Below are positions 47,601 through 55,426 of a DNA stretch of 64,000 bases, in pieces (the stretch's first letter is position 1; every line of letters starts with the position of its first letter). A program made the position numbers and the translations under genes. The stretch spans positions 20,769-84,768 of the forward strand of contig CAIRYK010000003.1 in the NCBI GenBank assembly GCA_903882805.1. The letters run 5' to 3'. Source of the stretch: an uncultured Bacteroidota bacterium. GTDB taxonomy: Bacteria; Bacteroidota; Bacteroidia; Chitinophagales; Chitinophagaceae. The notes beneath the pieces were generated by a model. That model worked only from the letters and a program-made list of their open reading frames with translations. It had not been told where the DNA came from and searched no databases.

Positions 47601-49906
47601 CTAACGTAACACTGATTAACCCTACGTCGGGTGGATCATGGACTACAACAGATAGCACGATAGCCGTGGTAGGCCGCTTAAGCGGTATTGTTACCGGCGT
47701 TGCTCCCGGTGTAGTTAATATTGTTTTCAGCTATACCAACGGTTTCGGTTGTACATCTACCACAACACAATCTGATACAATCAATGCATTGCCTGTTGTC
47801 GATCCTATTACAGGTATCACGCATCAGTGCTTTGGTACATCTACAACATTATCGAGCACAACTCCCGGCGGCGTGTGGACCAGCAGCGACCTTTTGGTTG
47901 CTACAGTTGGATCAACTACAGGTATTGTAACCGGCGTGTTCCCTGGGGTTGCAACAATAGGCTATTTTGTAACTAATAGCGATGGTTGTACTAATGCCGC
48001 AATAACGCTGGATACAGTGGGTATTCTTCCAACACTTGCCGGTATCGGCGGTATTACTCACCAATGTATAGGCACAGATATTACTCTGACCAATGATACG
48101 CTCGGCGGTGTATGGAGCAGCAGCGATACTACAATAGCTTTTGTAAATGCACTTACAGGCGTTGTTACAGGCAGAACAGCAGGTATAGCCACCATCTCTT
48201 ATACATTGGTTTCGCCTACAGGTTGCGCTGGTACTGTAACAGTGTTTGATACTGTTTATGCGCCTACAGCGTTACCCGCTATAACAGGAGTTACTCATCA
48301 GTGCGTTGGCGCAACATCTGTAATAACCAATGATACACTGGGTGGTAGATGGCTGAGCGGCGATACATCTATAGCAAGGGTTGGCGTAACATCAGGTATT
48401 GTTACAGGAGTTGTTCCTGGTATCGTAGATATCTATTATTTCTATACAAATGTTCATGGTTGTAACTCAACTACCCTGATTTCAGATACAGTTAATGCCT
48501 ACCCTGTAGTTGCGCCGATAACCGGTATTGCTCGTCAATGTATGGGCGCTTCCACAACGCTAAACGATAGTACGGTAGGCGGTGTTTGGAGTAGTAGCGA
48601 TCTTATAGTAGCATCTGTTGGATCGTCTACGGGCGTTGTAACCGGTGTGTTCCCTGGTTTGGCTACCATCAGCTATGCTGTAACCACCAATGGATGTACT
48701 ACAGTGGCTACGATTGCCGATACTGTACGTTCATTGCCTATGCCGTCGCCTATTACCGGCGCAACTAATGTGTGCATAGGCGCTACAACAGCGCTCGACA
48801 ATGCTGATTCTACCGGTATCTGGAGCAGTGGCAATATTTTGATTGCATCTGTAGGTTCTACGAGCGGCGTTGTAACTGGACTTACTGCTGGCTTTGCAAC
48901 TATCTACTACACGGTTGCTAACGAATGTGGATTTATAGTAGATACAGCAGTGGTTACTGTTAACCCCATACCAGTTGCCGGTACCATTTCGGCAACAGCT
49001 ACAAGTCTTTGCGCAGGCAATACCATTACGCTTACGCCATCAGTTATTGGCGGAACATGGTACAGCGCTGATACTACCATAGCGCGGGTAGACACTGCCG
49101 GTATAGTAACAGGTGTTGCAACAGGCGCGGTTACTGTTTACTACAGCATTACCAGCAGCGCAGGCTGTGTGGGCGTTACCTCTATCAATTTGTTTATTGG
49201 CGCTGCAATTCCTTCAATAGCTATTATCCCCGGTGGGTCGGCAACTCTCTGTCATGGTAATCCTGTAACGCTTGCTGTAGATACTGTTGCAGCAGGCATT
49301 ACTTATCAGTGGTTATATAATGGAGCAGTGATTCCAGGAGCTACATCGTCTGCATACACAACCCTTACATCCGGCGATTTCGCAGTGGTGGTAAGTAATG
49401 GTATATGCAACAGAACACTAACCAGAACAGTAGTAGTAGGTCCTCCGGATCCGGTTATTACCTTTACTTCGCCCGATATGTTGTCGACTGGTACATACAG
49501 TTATTATCAGTGGTACCGCAACGGCGTAGCATTAGTAGGCGATACTACGCAGATAATACATGTGTCAACAGGCGGTAATTATACCGTAGAGGTGCGTGAT
49601 GCTAATGGCTGCTCAGATACATCGTCAATATACATTGTGAGCGATAACGTAGGCAATGGTGTAACAGATGTAAATGTTGCAGCATCTATCAGCGTATTCC
49701 CTAACCCAGCAACAGCAGTACTGAATATACAATCGCCTATACTGGTGAATGTAAAAGTGATGAGCATAGATGGTAAAATACTGATGGAGAAAGCTAATGC
49801 ACGGAATATTGATATCAGTGCATTGGCGAATAGTCTGTACATGATTGCTATTTACGATCAGAACGATATGCTAATTAAGACAACAAGATTTGCTAAAAGC
49901 GAATAG
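38615..49906 (+). CDS. Giant surface adhesin with about 41 Big_2-like Ig repeats and T9SS type A sorting domain
   Basis: A 3763-residue secreted protein (11.3 kb). A signal peptide (residues 1-28, ending TAFA) is followed by an N-terminal domain (residues about 29-410) that opens NHIRGVDLSYTW. Then come about 41 Big_2-like repeats of about 72 residues, two Ig-like domains of a different type (YQWLYNGAVIPG and YQWYRNGVALVG), and a C-terminal Por-type sorting domain beginning ISVFPNPATAVLNIQ (last about 80 residues). The tail directs export through T9SS and cleavage or anchoring at the surface. The repeats suggest a long rod for adhesion, as in other giant Bacteroidota surface proteins. It is a single gene between an upstream terminator and a strong downstream one. 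Function is inferred from architecture. Confidence 0.87.
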   Translation: MKNCIPTYLRRTLLLCLLFVAGHTAFANHIRGVDLSYTWVSGNTYRVTLVAYGDCAVTSPSLTSSRPKICLFDANTAVDTVLLNIEAPTTGLNVSQVCAADSALTTCTNTSFTIPGTKKYVYSNTITLPYRSHNWRFIFCGSMSGSNAGRSNAITNITPVGTTIIQLVDSLDNFYHDNSSPNLSVIPTPYYCTNNPDNYNPGAIDPDADSLSFFLVPAINNGRANCQATSSAGAVTYTGGTSATIPIQTPSSFSFNNGNGQISFVTATTQTSLVVYNIREFRNDTFIGSSQREMSFIIRPCTVAPPTAVISGATAGRIADSTHFEICQNSGAFSFNINPTEPDTTYHIFVSATGIPPGATFTVLDDSTNHPTTTFSWTSTAVTPGVYTFYVTFKDNACSISGVNTVAYTVTINRLPTFTGPTQVCQASSVTMSATPTGGTWTSGSTGIATVGSSTGILTGVSAGTAIITYGYTALNCFSTTAVTVNPLPNAISGTTVVCAGSSTILSDITGSGTWSSSNTGVATVGSASGVVTGVSAGTTTITYRLTTTGCFATVAVTVNPSAAITGPSNVCQGNTITLGNVNSGGTWTSSNTGVATVGSNTGVVTGVGASTATITYTLPTGCTQIKQVTVDSTPVNIVGANLLCVGATITLSDATSGGTWSSSNTGVATIGSTTGIVTGVTPGSSVISYSLASGCGKSTTVTVNAVPADVTGSGPLCIGATTTFGNTTPGGTWISSNAGIATVGSLSGLVTGVAAGTATITYSISSTTCFKTRTITILQTPTAITGSPNICVGTVTTFTNGTPGGNWTSTVTGVATVGITTGTVTGIAAGTTVISYTLGNGCGVALPLTVNLTPAPITGPTRVCLGATITLSTTTGGGTWSSSNSGVSSIGSTSGIVTGVAAGSATITYSLAAGCFVTYADTVFANPAAITPPGAVAICVGATTTLGDASPGGTWTSGNTGFATVGASTGVVTGVGAGVVTISYTNAAGCSALKTVTVNTTPVATTPSSASICAGNSTTFSNTTGGGLWTSSNGAIATIGSVSGVVTGASAGSATISYTIGSCSALATVTVNANPAAITPGGSVTICVGSTTLLGNVSAGTWSSGNTGIATIGSVTGIVTGVAAGNVTISYTNAAGCFAIKTVTVAATPTAISPSSSPLCQGATLSMTNGTAGGNWTSSNTGVATVGATTGVVSGVATGSATISYTIGSCSALATVTVNANPAAITPSGAVAVCIGVSTTLSNATPGGIWTSGNTSLATVGSTSGVVIGTGAGVVTIFYTNAAGCSAAKTVTVNVTPSAISPSSVSICNGNSSTLTNATSGGVWSSSNTAIATVGSISGTVTGVAVGTAIVSYTIGGCSATANVSISGLANAGIITGTPNICVGSTSTFVDGAPGGRWSSSLPGIATVGSSSGVVTAIAAGTAVISYTVTNGCGSASATYTVTSVPTGVATIVGTSLICAGTTTTYTNATPGGVWVSRNTALATIVSGTGFLTAISSGLDTITYSVTNACGTSVASKTVTIGAFLTAGTILGSSSVCEGATITLTNGAPGGTWSASNANATVVGGVVTGVTAGVDTIMYTTTSTCGSAVATKTITINPAPNAGTISGSSLVCAGVTSLYTNTATGGTWSVTNSRATINSLGLLTTITPGIDTIRYTHTNSCGTAVASKTVTIGAYITAGTITGSSSVCVGTTITLSNGTTGGVWSSSNTTATVGTGSGIVTGVSAGIDTISYTVSSSCGSVSTTKTITVNPQPDAGNIVGPSVLCVGSTSTFTNAVSGGTWSMTNSRATISSGGVATPVTNGLDTIIYRVTNVCGTARDTQIVTINTAPTAGTISGASTVCIGIPVTLSHGTPGGVWSSSSTAAAVTSAGVVWGVTVGTATISYTITNSCGTAVATKTMTINPALDPGTISGTSGICTGTTYTYTNTVSTGSWSMTNALATVTSGGVVTPLATGIDTIVYTVTSGCGTATAMKTLTINLAPNAGAISGPTSLCIGTPITLINPAPGGVWSSSNSTATVVGGVVSGVSSGLDTIYYTVTNSCGVAVASKTVAINAFPTSGVILGPNSVCATSFTIYTDSIPGGSWSVTNTTLATITSAGVLTAIAPGTDTILYTVTNTCGTVIASKIITIGASLSAGTITGPGGVCAGSTITLSNATGGGVWSSSNTAVASIGSSTGTVTGVGAGTAFVTYAVTGSCGTVYDTAIVSVGALPAVGVITGPSTVCVSSLIFMSNSVSGGVWSSRIGNATITTAGVVTGITPGLDTIYYTLTNACGTAAAIKEITVNGLPTMGAIAGPVSLCIGAPITYTNPTSGGLWSSSNTGVATIGSISGLATGITTGIAVLSYTIANGCGTAQSTTTVAVNALPTSGTIIGPASVCLGSTISLSDAVPGGTWTTRTGNVSVTSAGIVTGLTLGLDTVNYTVSNTCGSATSIKIITVNPVPGTGTISGPASVCVGASVTLTHPAPGGIWSSSSPAIARIGSTTGIITGVGAGTAVLSYNITTTCGSTLATATVAVNPLANSGTIIGPANVCVGAVILLSNAAPGGTWSTRTGNVSITSFGLVTGLTAGTDTVNYTVSNSCGTATSIKVLTINPAPTAGVVSGPASICIGGSDTMRSTVSGGIWSRSNFSATVGSLSGIVSGVSAGSVNITYSVTNACGTVSSFATVIVNPLTTAGTITGLDSVCTTSSITLENAIPGGTWSAGNGNAIVSGGLVIGVAEGTTPISYTVTGACGTAVAVKVIHVLTSPYAGFITGGPGICLGSSITMSATNPGGVWSSVFGNAVVTAPGIVYGATLGEDTIHYIITNLCGVSSTSKVVTINPLPVTAPVTGATKQCVGSTITMSNAIPGGIWSSSDVIIASVGSTTGVVTGVFPGTATIAYTIENIYGCRASSSVTDTVTTVPVVPSITGGNNVCLGSTVTLSDSLLSGTWTTSDATIATVDATTGVVTGVALGTATITYSVSTSCGIYGVTNTITVNPLTTLPAIVGPTHLCVGANVTLINPTSGGSWTTTDSTIAVVGRLSGIVTGVAPGVVNIVFSYTNGFGCTSTTTQSDTINALPVVDPITGITHQCFGTSTTLSSTTPGGVWTSSDLLVATVGSTTGIVTGVFPGVATIGYFVTNSDGCTNAAITLDTVGILPTLAGIGGITHQCIGTDITLTNDTLGGVWSSSDTTIAFVNALTGVVTGRTAGIATISYTLVSPTGCAGTVTVFDTVYAPTALPAITGVTHQCVGATSVITNDTLGGRWLSGDTSIARVGVTSGIVTGVVPGIVDIYYFYTNVHGCNSTTLISDTVNAYPVVAPITGIARQCMGASTTLNDSTVGGVWSSSDLIVASVGSSTGVVTGVFPGLATISYAVTTNGCTTVATIADTVRSLPMPSPITGATNVCIGATTALDNADSTGIWSSGNILIASVGSTSGVVTGLTAGFATIYYTVANECGFIVDTAVVTVNPIPVAGTISATATSLCAGNTITLTPSVIGGTWYSADTTIARVDTAGIVTGVATGAVTVYYSITSSAGCVGVTSINLFIGAAIPSIAIIPGGSATLCHGNPVTLAVDTVAAGITYQWLYNGAVIPGATSSAYTTLTSGDFAVVVSNGICNRTLTRTVVVGPPDPVITFTSPDMLSTGTYSYYQWYRNGVALVGDTTQIIHVSTGGNYTVEVRDANGCSDTSSIYIVSDNVGNGVTDVNVAASISVFPNPATAVLNIQSPILVNVKVMSIDGKILMEKANARNIDISALANSLYMIAIYDQNDMLIKTTRFAKSE
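39853..49202 (+). repeat. Array of about 41 Ig-like repeats with dyad higher-order structure
   Basis: Units of about 72 codons carry the pattern ITG-x4-C-x-G, TL, GG-x-W-SSSN, AT-x-GS, TG-V-TGV, AGT, I-x-YT, CG, TVTV. In the middle, odd and even units differ consistently. Units 8-13 (about 41395-42720) alternate SYTNAAGC and SYTIGSCSA endings, and units 15-29 (about 42955-46390) alternate WSSSN-type with WSVTN/TTRTGN-type units. So the array grew partly by duplicating two-unit blocks of about 430 bp. Confidence 0.75.
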
Positions 49907-49926
49907 TTAGTAATAGCAGAATTTAA

Positions 49927-49957
49927 GAAAGCCGCCTCATCAGGCGGCTTTCTTTTT
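49927..49957 (+). terminator. Strong rho-independent terminator of the adhesin gene
   Basis: A perfect 11-bp stem (GAAAGCCGCCT with AGGCGGCTTTC), a 4-nt loop and TTTTT, 20 bp after the stop codon. Confidence 0.88.
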
Positions 49958-50318
49958 GTGCGAAACGTATGGTATAACAAAGTTGTTGGTTGTTGCCTAA
50001 AGTCGAGTAGTTCTGTGCATAAGTATCTATACCAAAGGGCATTCATTTTTCGGCATACTCCTATACACGATCAGGTAAGCAATTGTGCATAAAATGCAAC
50101 AGAGATTATTTGATATGCTTTGCAGGTAAAAGAAACGAATGGGCTTTGATAGGTATAGCCACTGAGCGCCCCGGCAAGCCACAGAACCTACCAAATCTGA
50201 AAAGAGGTGAACGTAGACAGTTTTGTAGGTTTTAAGGTTTATATATGCACAAACGACCTACTGGGTTGGAGTTCTTTTTTAATTATAATGCAGCTTTCGC
50301 CCTGGTTAAGCACATTTT

Positions 50319-50469
50319 ATACCAAATCGACATTATAATTCGGCGCCAACCCATGTCATTGCGCCTTTAGGTGCAACAGGTTTGTAGCTGATTTATGTAT
50401 TATTTATAGGCCGCGCCCCGTAGGGTCGCAACAATGTCCGCATGGCGATTTTTAATGTCAAAACGGTAT
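50319..50469 (+). repeat. 150-bp dispersed repeat with inverted ends, copy 2
   Basis: Same orientation and nearly the same length as 21797-21946, with point differences but an unbroken match from ATACCAAATCGACATTA to the AAACGGTAT end. Its ends form the same imperfect inverted repeat. It again lies in a convergent gap, between the adhesin gene and the PAS kinase-like gene. The rest of 49958-50551 holds no ORF. Confidence 0.75.
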
Positions 50470-50551
50470 TAGTCCTCTCGGGCTATGTGTATCCAACAAT
50501 CAAATGACAAACATTCAATATCAGTTTGCCGATTTTTGAAGGTATAATGGC

Positions 50552-53497
50552 TTATAAATTCGACACTGACTCTGATTTGCGGACAACCTCATGGATCACT
50601 TTATCCAGCGAGTTTGCTGACTGCATAATTTTCTCGACCAAGTCTATTTCATCGAGTTCCATTTGCTCACGTTCCTTGAACAGTGTCATCAGACCTAATA
50701 ATGTTGCCAATGGCGCTCGGATAACATGCGATTGTATCCATGCTATCTCCCTGAGTGATTCATTTTGTTTTTCAATTTTTAATCTACGCTCCACTGGTTC
50801 AGTAACGTCGGCAATAGCGCCGATGCCTCTGATTGCTTTACCATGTTCATCTCTGATGAAAGTACACCTGTTTTGTACGTAGGCTACCTGACCGTTTGCT
50901 TTCAGGAACCTGAACTCGGCGTAGAACATTTCCTTTGTGGGGTCGGCAATTGTTTTGTCCATAAGCTCCAACACCCAACCTTGGTCATCAGGATGTATGT
51001 TTCTAGACCATAGTGCATTGTCGTATTTGCTGAGGTCGTATCCAAAAAACTCTCTGAACCCATCGCCCCAAACAACGCTATCATTGATTATGTCCCAGTC
51101 TATAATGGCTTCGGCCGCGGCTTTCATTACTGTTCTGAAACGTTCGTTGCTAACTGTAAGTTGTTGCTTTTTTTCGTAGGTTTCGGTTGCATCTAACAGT
51201 ACTTCGTCAATGAACGCAACTTTTCCATCGTTACCCGCAATTGAGCGCCCATTGCCTTTCATCCATATTATATTGCCATCTCTGCGAATGATTCTGAATT
51301 CGAGTGAAAACGATGTGTCGGGTAGCATAGTCCGAACCGTGTTAACTTTGTTGTTTCTATCACTGGGGTGAATGAGGCTCTCAAAAGTTCTGACTGAATT
51401 ATTAATAAAGTCGGAGGCAGGATAACCAGTCAATCTCTCTATTTCGTCATTAACAAAAACTACTGGCCAGTCGCCTGAAGCTCGTCTGCGAATAGCAATG
51501 CCGGGGAGGTTTGTTATCACCGATTCAAATTGTTCTTTTGTAACTCTTACTTCCAATTCTGCCCTGTATTTTTCAATTTTGGCGGCAATGTTGGAAACGA
51601 GCGATTCAACAAACAATTTTTCATCATCTTCCCAAACTCGTTCGTTTTGGCAGTCGAAGAAGCCAAAAGCCCCATGCATTTGGTTGTCTAGGAATATCGG
51701 TTGCATGTATACCGTTTTTACACCGGCATATTCTAAAGCTTGTTTTATCCCTCCGGGCGGTACGGCAGAAATTGGGTTTTCTAACGGGATGCCATGATAT
51801 AGCTTATTTATAGCTTCTTTATTTTCGTTGAAATCGATTCGGTTAAAAGCTGGATATTGCTTTGCGCGTTCAGTTGTGTTTATTGCCCATTGTTGTTTTA
51901 GGCTTCCAAATGGCTCTCCGGTAATTTCATCTCTTTCTGCTTCGAAGTAAAATATTTTGTCGAGGTTTAGTGTCTTTGCTACAATTTCCATCGACTTGTC
52001 GAAAACTGTTACCCAGCTTTCGTTGGAAAGCAAACTGGCCGTAAATCTGTTTAATGCGTTGAGCAGGTTGCTTTTTCTAATTATTGCCTGCTCGTCATTT
52101 TTACGTTTCGTTATGTCAACGACTATCCCTTCGCGTTGCAGGATTTTGCCATTGTCAACGGTGAGTTTCACACGGCATAAATGCCATTTTTCAAGACCCG
52201 ACGGAGTGATTATTCGGTGTTCTATTTCGTATCCACCTGGCAACAGATACTTTTGTTCAAATTCATTGCTGTAAAGGTATTTGTCATCCTGATGAACAGC
52301 GCTAAAAATAGCTTCGAAATTTGGCGTGAAGGTTGCCGGGTCCCGATCGAAAATCTTATACATTTCGTCAGACCAATATATATTGTTTGTTTGCAAATCC
52401 TGACTCCAATAGCCAAGATTGGCAATTTCTTGGGCAAGTTTTAATTTATAGTTAGTGTCTTTGAGTTTGTCTTGTTGTGAAAGAAATTCTGTCATATCGA
52501 TAGCTAGCGCCATCCTGTAGGATTTCTTTTCTAAGTGAATAGAAATACTCTCTATTCGTACTATTATTTGTTCGCCGTTCTTTTTTACATGCTTGAATAG
52601 TTCCTTGTTGTCGTTGTGTTGCAACGTTTTAGCGCGACTCACAGCGTCCATAAGTCTGGGTAGTTCCTCTTTGGGTCTTATATCCGGCAGCGACATGTTT
52701 AAGAATTCGTTTCGGGTATATCCATAGTGAATTACTGCCGCTTCGTTTACATCAACAAATTTTAACGTAGCCACATCGTATATCCAAACAGTTAAAGGGT
52801 TGCTATTGAATAGTTTGGTGTACTTATCCTCAGATTTACGAAGTCTGTCCTCGGATTTTTTACGCTGATCAATGTTTCTGGCATTAATAATAATTCCGTT
52901 AATCTGGTAGTCTGCCAGATGGTTAGCCATTGAGCATTCCATCCATTGCAAATTGCCATTCGGGTCTATTATTCTGAATTCTACAATGCTCAGTTTACGC
53001 GGGTGAGCAATAATATTATCCCAACAACGGGTTATAAGTTCCAAATCTTCAGCAAAGACAAATTTGTCGGGCGGTGAATTGTTGAGAAATGTCGCAGTAT
53101 ATCCGGTAGCTTCTATTAAGTTATTGGAACAAAACACGACCTTGCCACTAAAATCTACTCTGATGATTACGTCGTTATTGTTTTCCAGCATTGCGCGATA
53201 CACTTTCTCCTGATCGAGTAGTGTATTGTTGTAGCGAGCTAGCGCCCTGAGATGTTGCCGGATAAGTAGAAAAAGAAGAATTGCAGATATGCCTACAAAG
53301 CCAATGCCTTTGTAGGTCTGTATTTTGCTTAACAGTATTAAGTCATTAACTGCTTGTTCAAGAAGGTAGTCGGAAAAGTATATGTAAATAATACTGACAA
53401 CAGTGTAGGTAAATACAATCCTGAAAGCGCTTTTGGTAATGCTTGATTGTCGGAAGGTCATAGGGGTATTGTAATTAAACAATTTAAGTATAGACAT
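50552..53497 (-). CDS. Multi-PAS/GAF membrane sensor protein with phospho-acceptor domain but no HATPase
   Basis: A 981-residue sensor. Two transmembrane helices (about residues 15-40 and 63-85) are followed by PAS1 (about 100-205), PAS2 (215-335), PAS3 (345-460), a GAF domain (about 470-640), PAS4 (655-775) and PAS5 (785-905). It ends in a helical hairpin with an H-box-like IQSHVIRAPLATLLGL. The protein stops about 50 residues later with no N-, G1- or G2-box, and no such coding sequence follows in any frame of the gap. So it can bind and sense signals, but is unlikely to phosphorylate itself. It may be phosphorylated by, or modulate, another kinase (inferred). ATG start at 53497; no response regulator is adjacent. 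Confidence 0.82.
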   Translation of the reverse strand: MSILKLFNYNTPMTFRQSSITKSAFRIVFTYTVVSIIYIYFSDYLLEQAVNDLILLSKIQTYKGIGFVGISAILLFLLIRQHLRALARYNNTLLDQEKVYRAMLENNNDVIIRVDFSGKVVFCSNNLIEATGYTATFLNNSPPDKFVFAEDLELITRCWDNIIAHPRKLSIVEFRIIDPNGNLQWMECSMANHLADYQINGIIINARNIDQRKKSEDRLRKSEDKYTKLFNSNPLTVWIYDVATLKFVDVNEAAVIHYGYTRNEFLNMSLPDIRPKEELPRLMDAVSRAKTLQHNDNKELFKHVKKNGEQIIVRIESISIHLEKKSYRMALAIDMTEFLSQQDKLKDTNYKLKLAQEIANLGYWSQDLQTNNIYWSDEMYKIFDRDPATFTPNFEAIFSAVHQDDKYLYSNEFEQKYLLPGGYEIEHRIITPSGLEKWHLCRVKLTVDNGKILQREGIVVDITKRKNDEQAIIRKSNLLNALNRFTASLLSNESWVTVFDKSMEIVAKTLNLDKIFYFEAERDEITGEPFGSLKQQWAINTTERAKQYPAFNRIDFNENKEAINKLYHGIPLENPISAVPPGGIKQALEYAGVKTVYMQPIFLDNQMHGAFGFFDCQNERVWEDDEKLFVESLVSNIAAKIEKYRAELEVRVTKEQFESVITNLPGIAIRRRASGDWPVVFVNDEIERLTGYPASDFINNSVRTFESLIHPSDRNNKVNTVRTMLPDTSFSLEFRIIRRDGNIIWMKGNGRSIAGNDGKVAFIDEVLLDATETYEKKQQLTVSNERFRTVMKAAAEAIIDWDIINDSVVWGDGFREFFGYDLSKYDNALWSRNIHPDDQGWVLELMDKTIADPTKEMFYAEFRFLKANGQVAYVQNRCTFIRDEHGKAIRGIGAIADVTEPVERRLKIEKQNESLREIAWIQSHVIRAPLATLLGLMTLFKEREQMELDEIDLVEKIMQSANSLDKVIHEVVRKSESVSNL

Positions 53498-53840
53498 TGA
53501 ATTTACAAGTGTCTCTGTTAATTAACAAATGATTTAAGTCAGTACTCAATAAAATGGGCTGTAATTCTTACTTTCTGTTTAACCTTTAGTAGGTTTTATG
53601 TGGTAAATTGTTGTTGGGGCGATATCAGAATGGCGCTACTTTTTATTTATTACATCAGTGTTTTTCTAAGGAACATACGTATATGTACAAAATTTAGGGA
53701 TAGTATTTGGCAAATATCGGGCTGATAGTGCAACTTATTGTGAAGTGGTTGCTGATGTCTTTTGGTAATGCTATTGCCAATACAATATTATTTTCATTAG
53801 TTAGATCGATTAGGAAAATTATTATCTTTATTGGTATAAT
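53498..53840 (+). other. Intergenic between divergent genes, 343 bp
   Basis: AT-rich divergent promoter region. A near match TATCTTTA lies 15-20 bp before the 53841 ATG. No ORF or hairpin of note. Confidence 0.35.
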
Positions 53841-54410
53841 ATGGAACATATGAGGCGTATTTATTTGTTGTTTGTATTGCTATTTTCGGGAACATATTGT
53901 GTTGCACAGGCTGAGAATCCTTTTAAGGTGTATGAGTATTTTCAGCAGTACACAGGTCTTTTTGCGCTCGATGAACATCCGTCTGTATTGGCAGATACAA
54001 ATTTGATTGCAATATGGAAAGTGGAGGAAGAGGAAGACATACACAATTATTTTGTAGTTGAGCGCGGCAGTATCAACGAATATGTTTTCACATATATGAA
54101 CCGCGGTGGAACAAACAGGACGTACGAAAATTTTACAGCCTTTATGTCGAAAATAGGCAATGTACTGTTTCTCAATGTTGGGTTATACAATTATGATACC
54201 CGTAAGCCCGAGTTTTTCTATCTCAAAGTAACCGATATCGACAATAGCGGTTGGCGGGCTACTTTGTCGTTAGTAACAGATACCACGCTCAAGACGCTCA
54301 CATCGCGCGAAGCAGTACGAGAGCGCATAGCACAGAATCTGAACAACCCTAAATTTTATCATCAGTCAGTGCATTTTCACAAGATATTGCCGTTATTGTA
54401 TTGCAAGTGA
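53841..54410 (+). CDS. Exported hypothetical protein
   Basis: A 189-residue protein with a signal peptide (hydrophobic residues 8-19, ending CVAQ), so it is periplasmic or secreted. The mature part has mixed alpha/beta character with aromatic-rich strands (EYVFTYMNRGG, VGLYNYDTRKPEFFYLKV). I do not recognise a family. It starts at the ATG 53841; a second Met at codon 4 is possible. It stands alone between the PAS protein (divergent) and the Crp/Fnr gene. Confidence 0.65.
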   Translation: MEHMRRIYLLFVLLFSGTYCVAQAENPFKVYEYFQQYTGLFALDEHPSVLADTNLIAIWKVEEEEDIHNYFVVERGSINEYVFTYMNRGGTNRTYENFTAFMSKIGNVLFLNVGLYNYDTRKPEFFYLKVTDIDNSGWRATLSLVTDTTLKTLTSREAVRERIAQNLNNPKFYHQSVHFHKILPLLYCK

Positions 54411-54802
54411 GCTGCAATCATCTCTACAGACTGACCAGAAGACTTGACGGCAATAGTATTTGCTTTGCAAACATATGCGTTTCAACAACCTATAGTAATA
54501 GGTACTCAAGGTTTCATAGATAAAGTTCAGCGGATGTCTCGTGTGCTCATTGACGTTAATAGAATTCGGGCGTAAGTCGGTATGGCAGGAAATGCAAATT
54601 AGAGGCAAGGTATAGAATGCGCTAATAAAGCTGATTGTATTTTTGATCATTGTTGGAGTATAAATCATTTGCTTACGATTGTTTATGCATATCTACAATT
54701 TGCGAATTTTTGATGATGGAGATAGAAACCAACGGATATTAGTTGCCTTTTTTGAGAAAGGGTCGATTTATAAGGCAGGTTAGGTTATTTTGCAGTAAAA
54801 AA
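54411..54802 (+). other. Intergenic, 392 bp
   Basis: The minus-strand ORF 54393-54668 here has an unusual Cys/His/Tyr-rich composition and overlaps the end of the preceding gene, so it was not accepted. TTATTTTG about 10 bp before the Crp/Fnr ATG is a weak promoter match. Confidence 0.35.
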
Positions 54803-55384
54803 ATGAACGCAGATCTATTTTTAAGCGCATTGCGTTCTCGGGTTATTGTTCCTGACGACGAGTTTCAGGAATATCTGGAAAAGGCTGAATTCAGGCATTT
54901 TAACAAAAACGAGCATTTATTCCGTCAAGGTGACATACCTCGCTTTAGCAGCTTTATAACCAAAGGGTGCATACGCACCTACTATATCAGCGACGACGGC
55001 TCCGAACGAACTACCTTATTTGCAGAGGAAGGTTACTGGACCGGTGATTTGGACAGTATGCGCTCCGGTAAGGCTACACAAATGAACATACAGGCGATGG
55101 AAGATACCGATGTCATCACTTTTTCTCGCGAAAAATGGGAATGGGGATATGAAAAATTTGAATGGAAAAGAACTGTTCATGCTATGGGGCAACAGCGGAG
55201 GGCTGCTAAGCTGGCAGAACATTTAGGACGCCTGCTTACCGATACCCCGGAATCTAACTACCTGCGCCTACAGCAAGAACGACCCAAACTTATGCAGCGC
55301 GTAGCGCAGTACCATATAGCCTCTTACCTGGGCGTTTCGCCCGAAACGCTTAGTCGCATTCGCAAAAAATTATCGGGCTCCTGA
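54803..55384 (+). CDS. Crp/Fnr family transcriptional regulator
   Basis: A 193-residue regulator: a cyclic-nucleotide-binding-type sensor domain (about residues 10-115, with FRQGDIPRFSSFITKGCIR) and a C-terminal winged helix (RVAQYHIASYLGVSPETLSRIRKKL). The recognition helix has E-x-x-S-R, the arrangement by which Fnr reads TTGAT. Only one Cys is present, so no Fe-S cluster is expected; the effector is unknown. The ORF track begins at a TTG 20 codons earlier, but the ATG at 54803 gives the usual length and is chosen. A perfect TTGAT-N4-ATCAA box starts 7 bp after its stop, in front of the next gene. Confidence 0.88.
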   Translation: MNADLFLSALRSRVIVPDDEFQEYLEKAEFRHFNKNEHLFRQGDIPRFSSFITKGCIRTYYISDDGSERTTLFAEEGYWTGDLDSMRSGKATQMNIQAMEDTDVITFSREKWEWGYEKFEWKRTVHAMGQQRRAAKLAEHLGRLLTDTPESNYLRLQQERPKLMQRVAQYHIASYLGVSPETLSRIRKKLSGS

Positions 55385-55390
55385 TGTTTC

Positions 55391-55404
55391 TTGATTTATA
55401 TCAA
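55391..55404 (+). promoter_or_regulatory. FNR-type operator box
   Basis: A perfect dyad TTGAT-TTAT-ATCAA, the Fnr/Anr consensus. Its centre lies about 40 bp upstream of the start predicted from the -7 element at 55427, which is the class II activator position. The Crp/Fnr gene next door has the matching recognition residues. Confidence 0.6.
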
Positions 55405-55426
55405 TGAACCGGCCTTCCATGCAGGG

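Noticed and set aside
40027-49095. Many minus-strand ORFs of 60-200 codons within the adhesin gene (and within the gene at 7305)
   Set aside because: They are Val/Pro/Thr-rich mirror frames produced by the repeat codon pattern and match no sensible protein composition.
39853-49202. Repeat array suggesting CRISPR or tandem DNA satellite
   Set aside because: The repeats are in one open frame, about 215 bp long and diverged in DNA while keeping protein motifs, so they are Ig-like protein domains.
54393-54668. A 91-codon minus-strand ORF
   Set aside because: It overlaps the end of the preceding gene, has odd Cys/His/Tyr-rich composition, no promoter and no recognisable motif.
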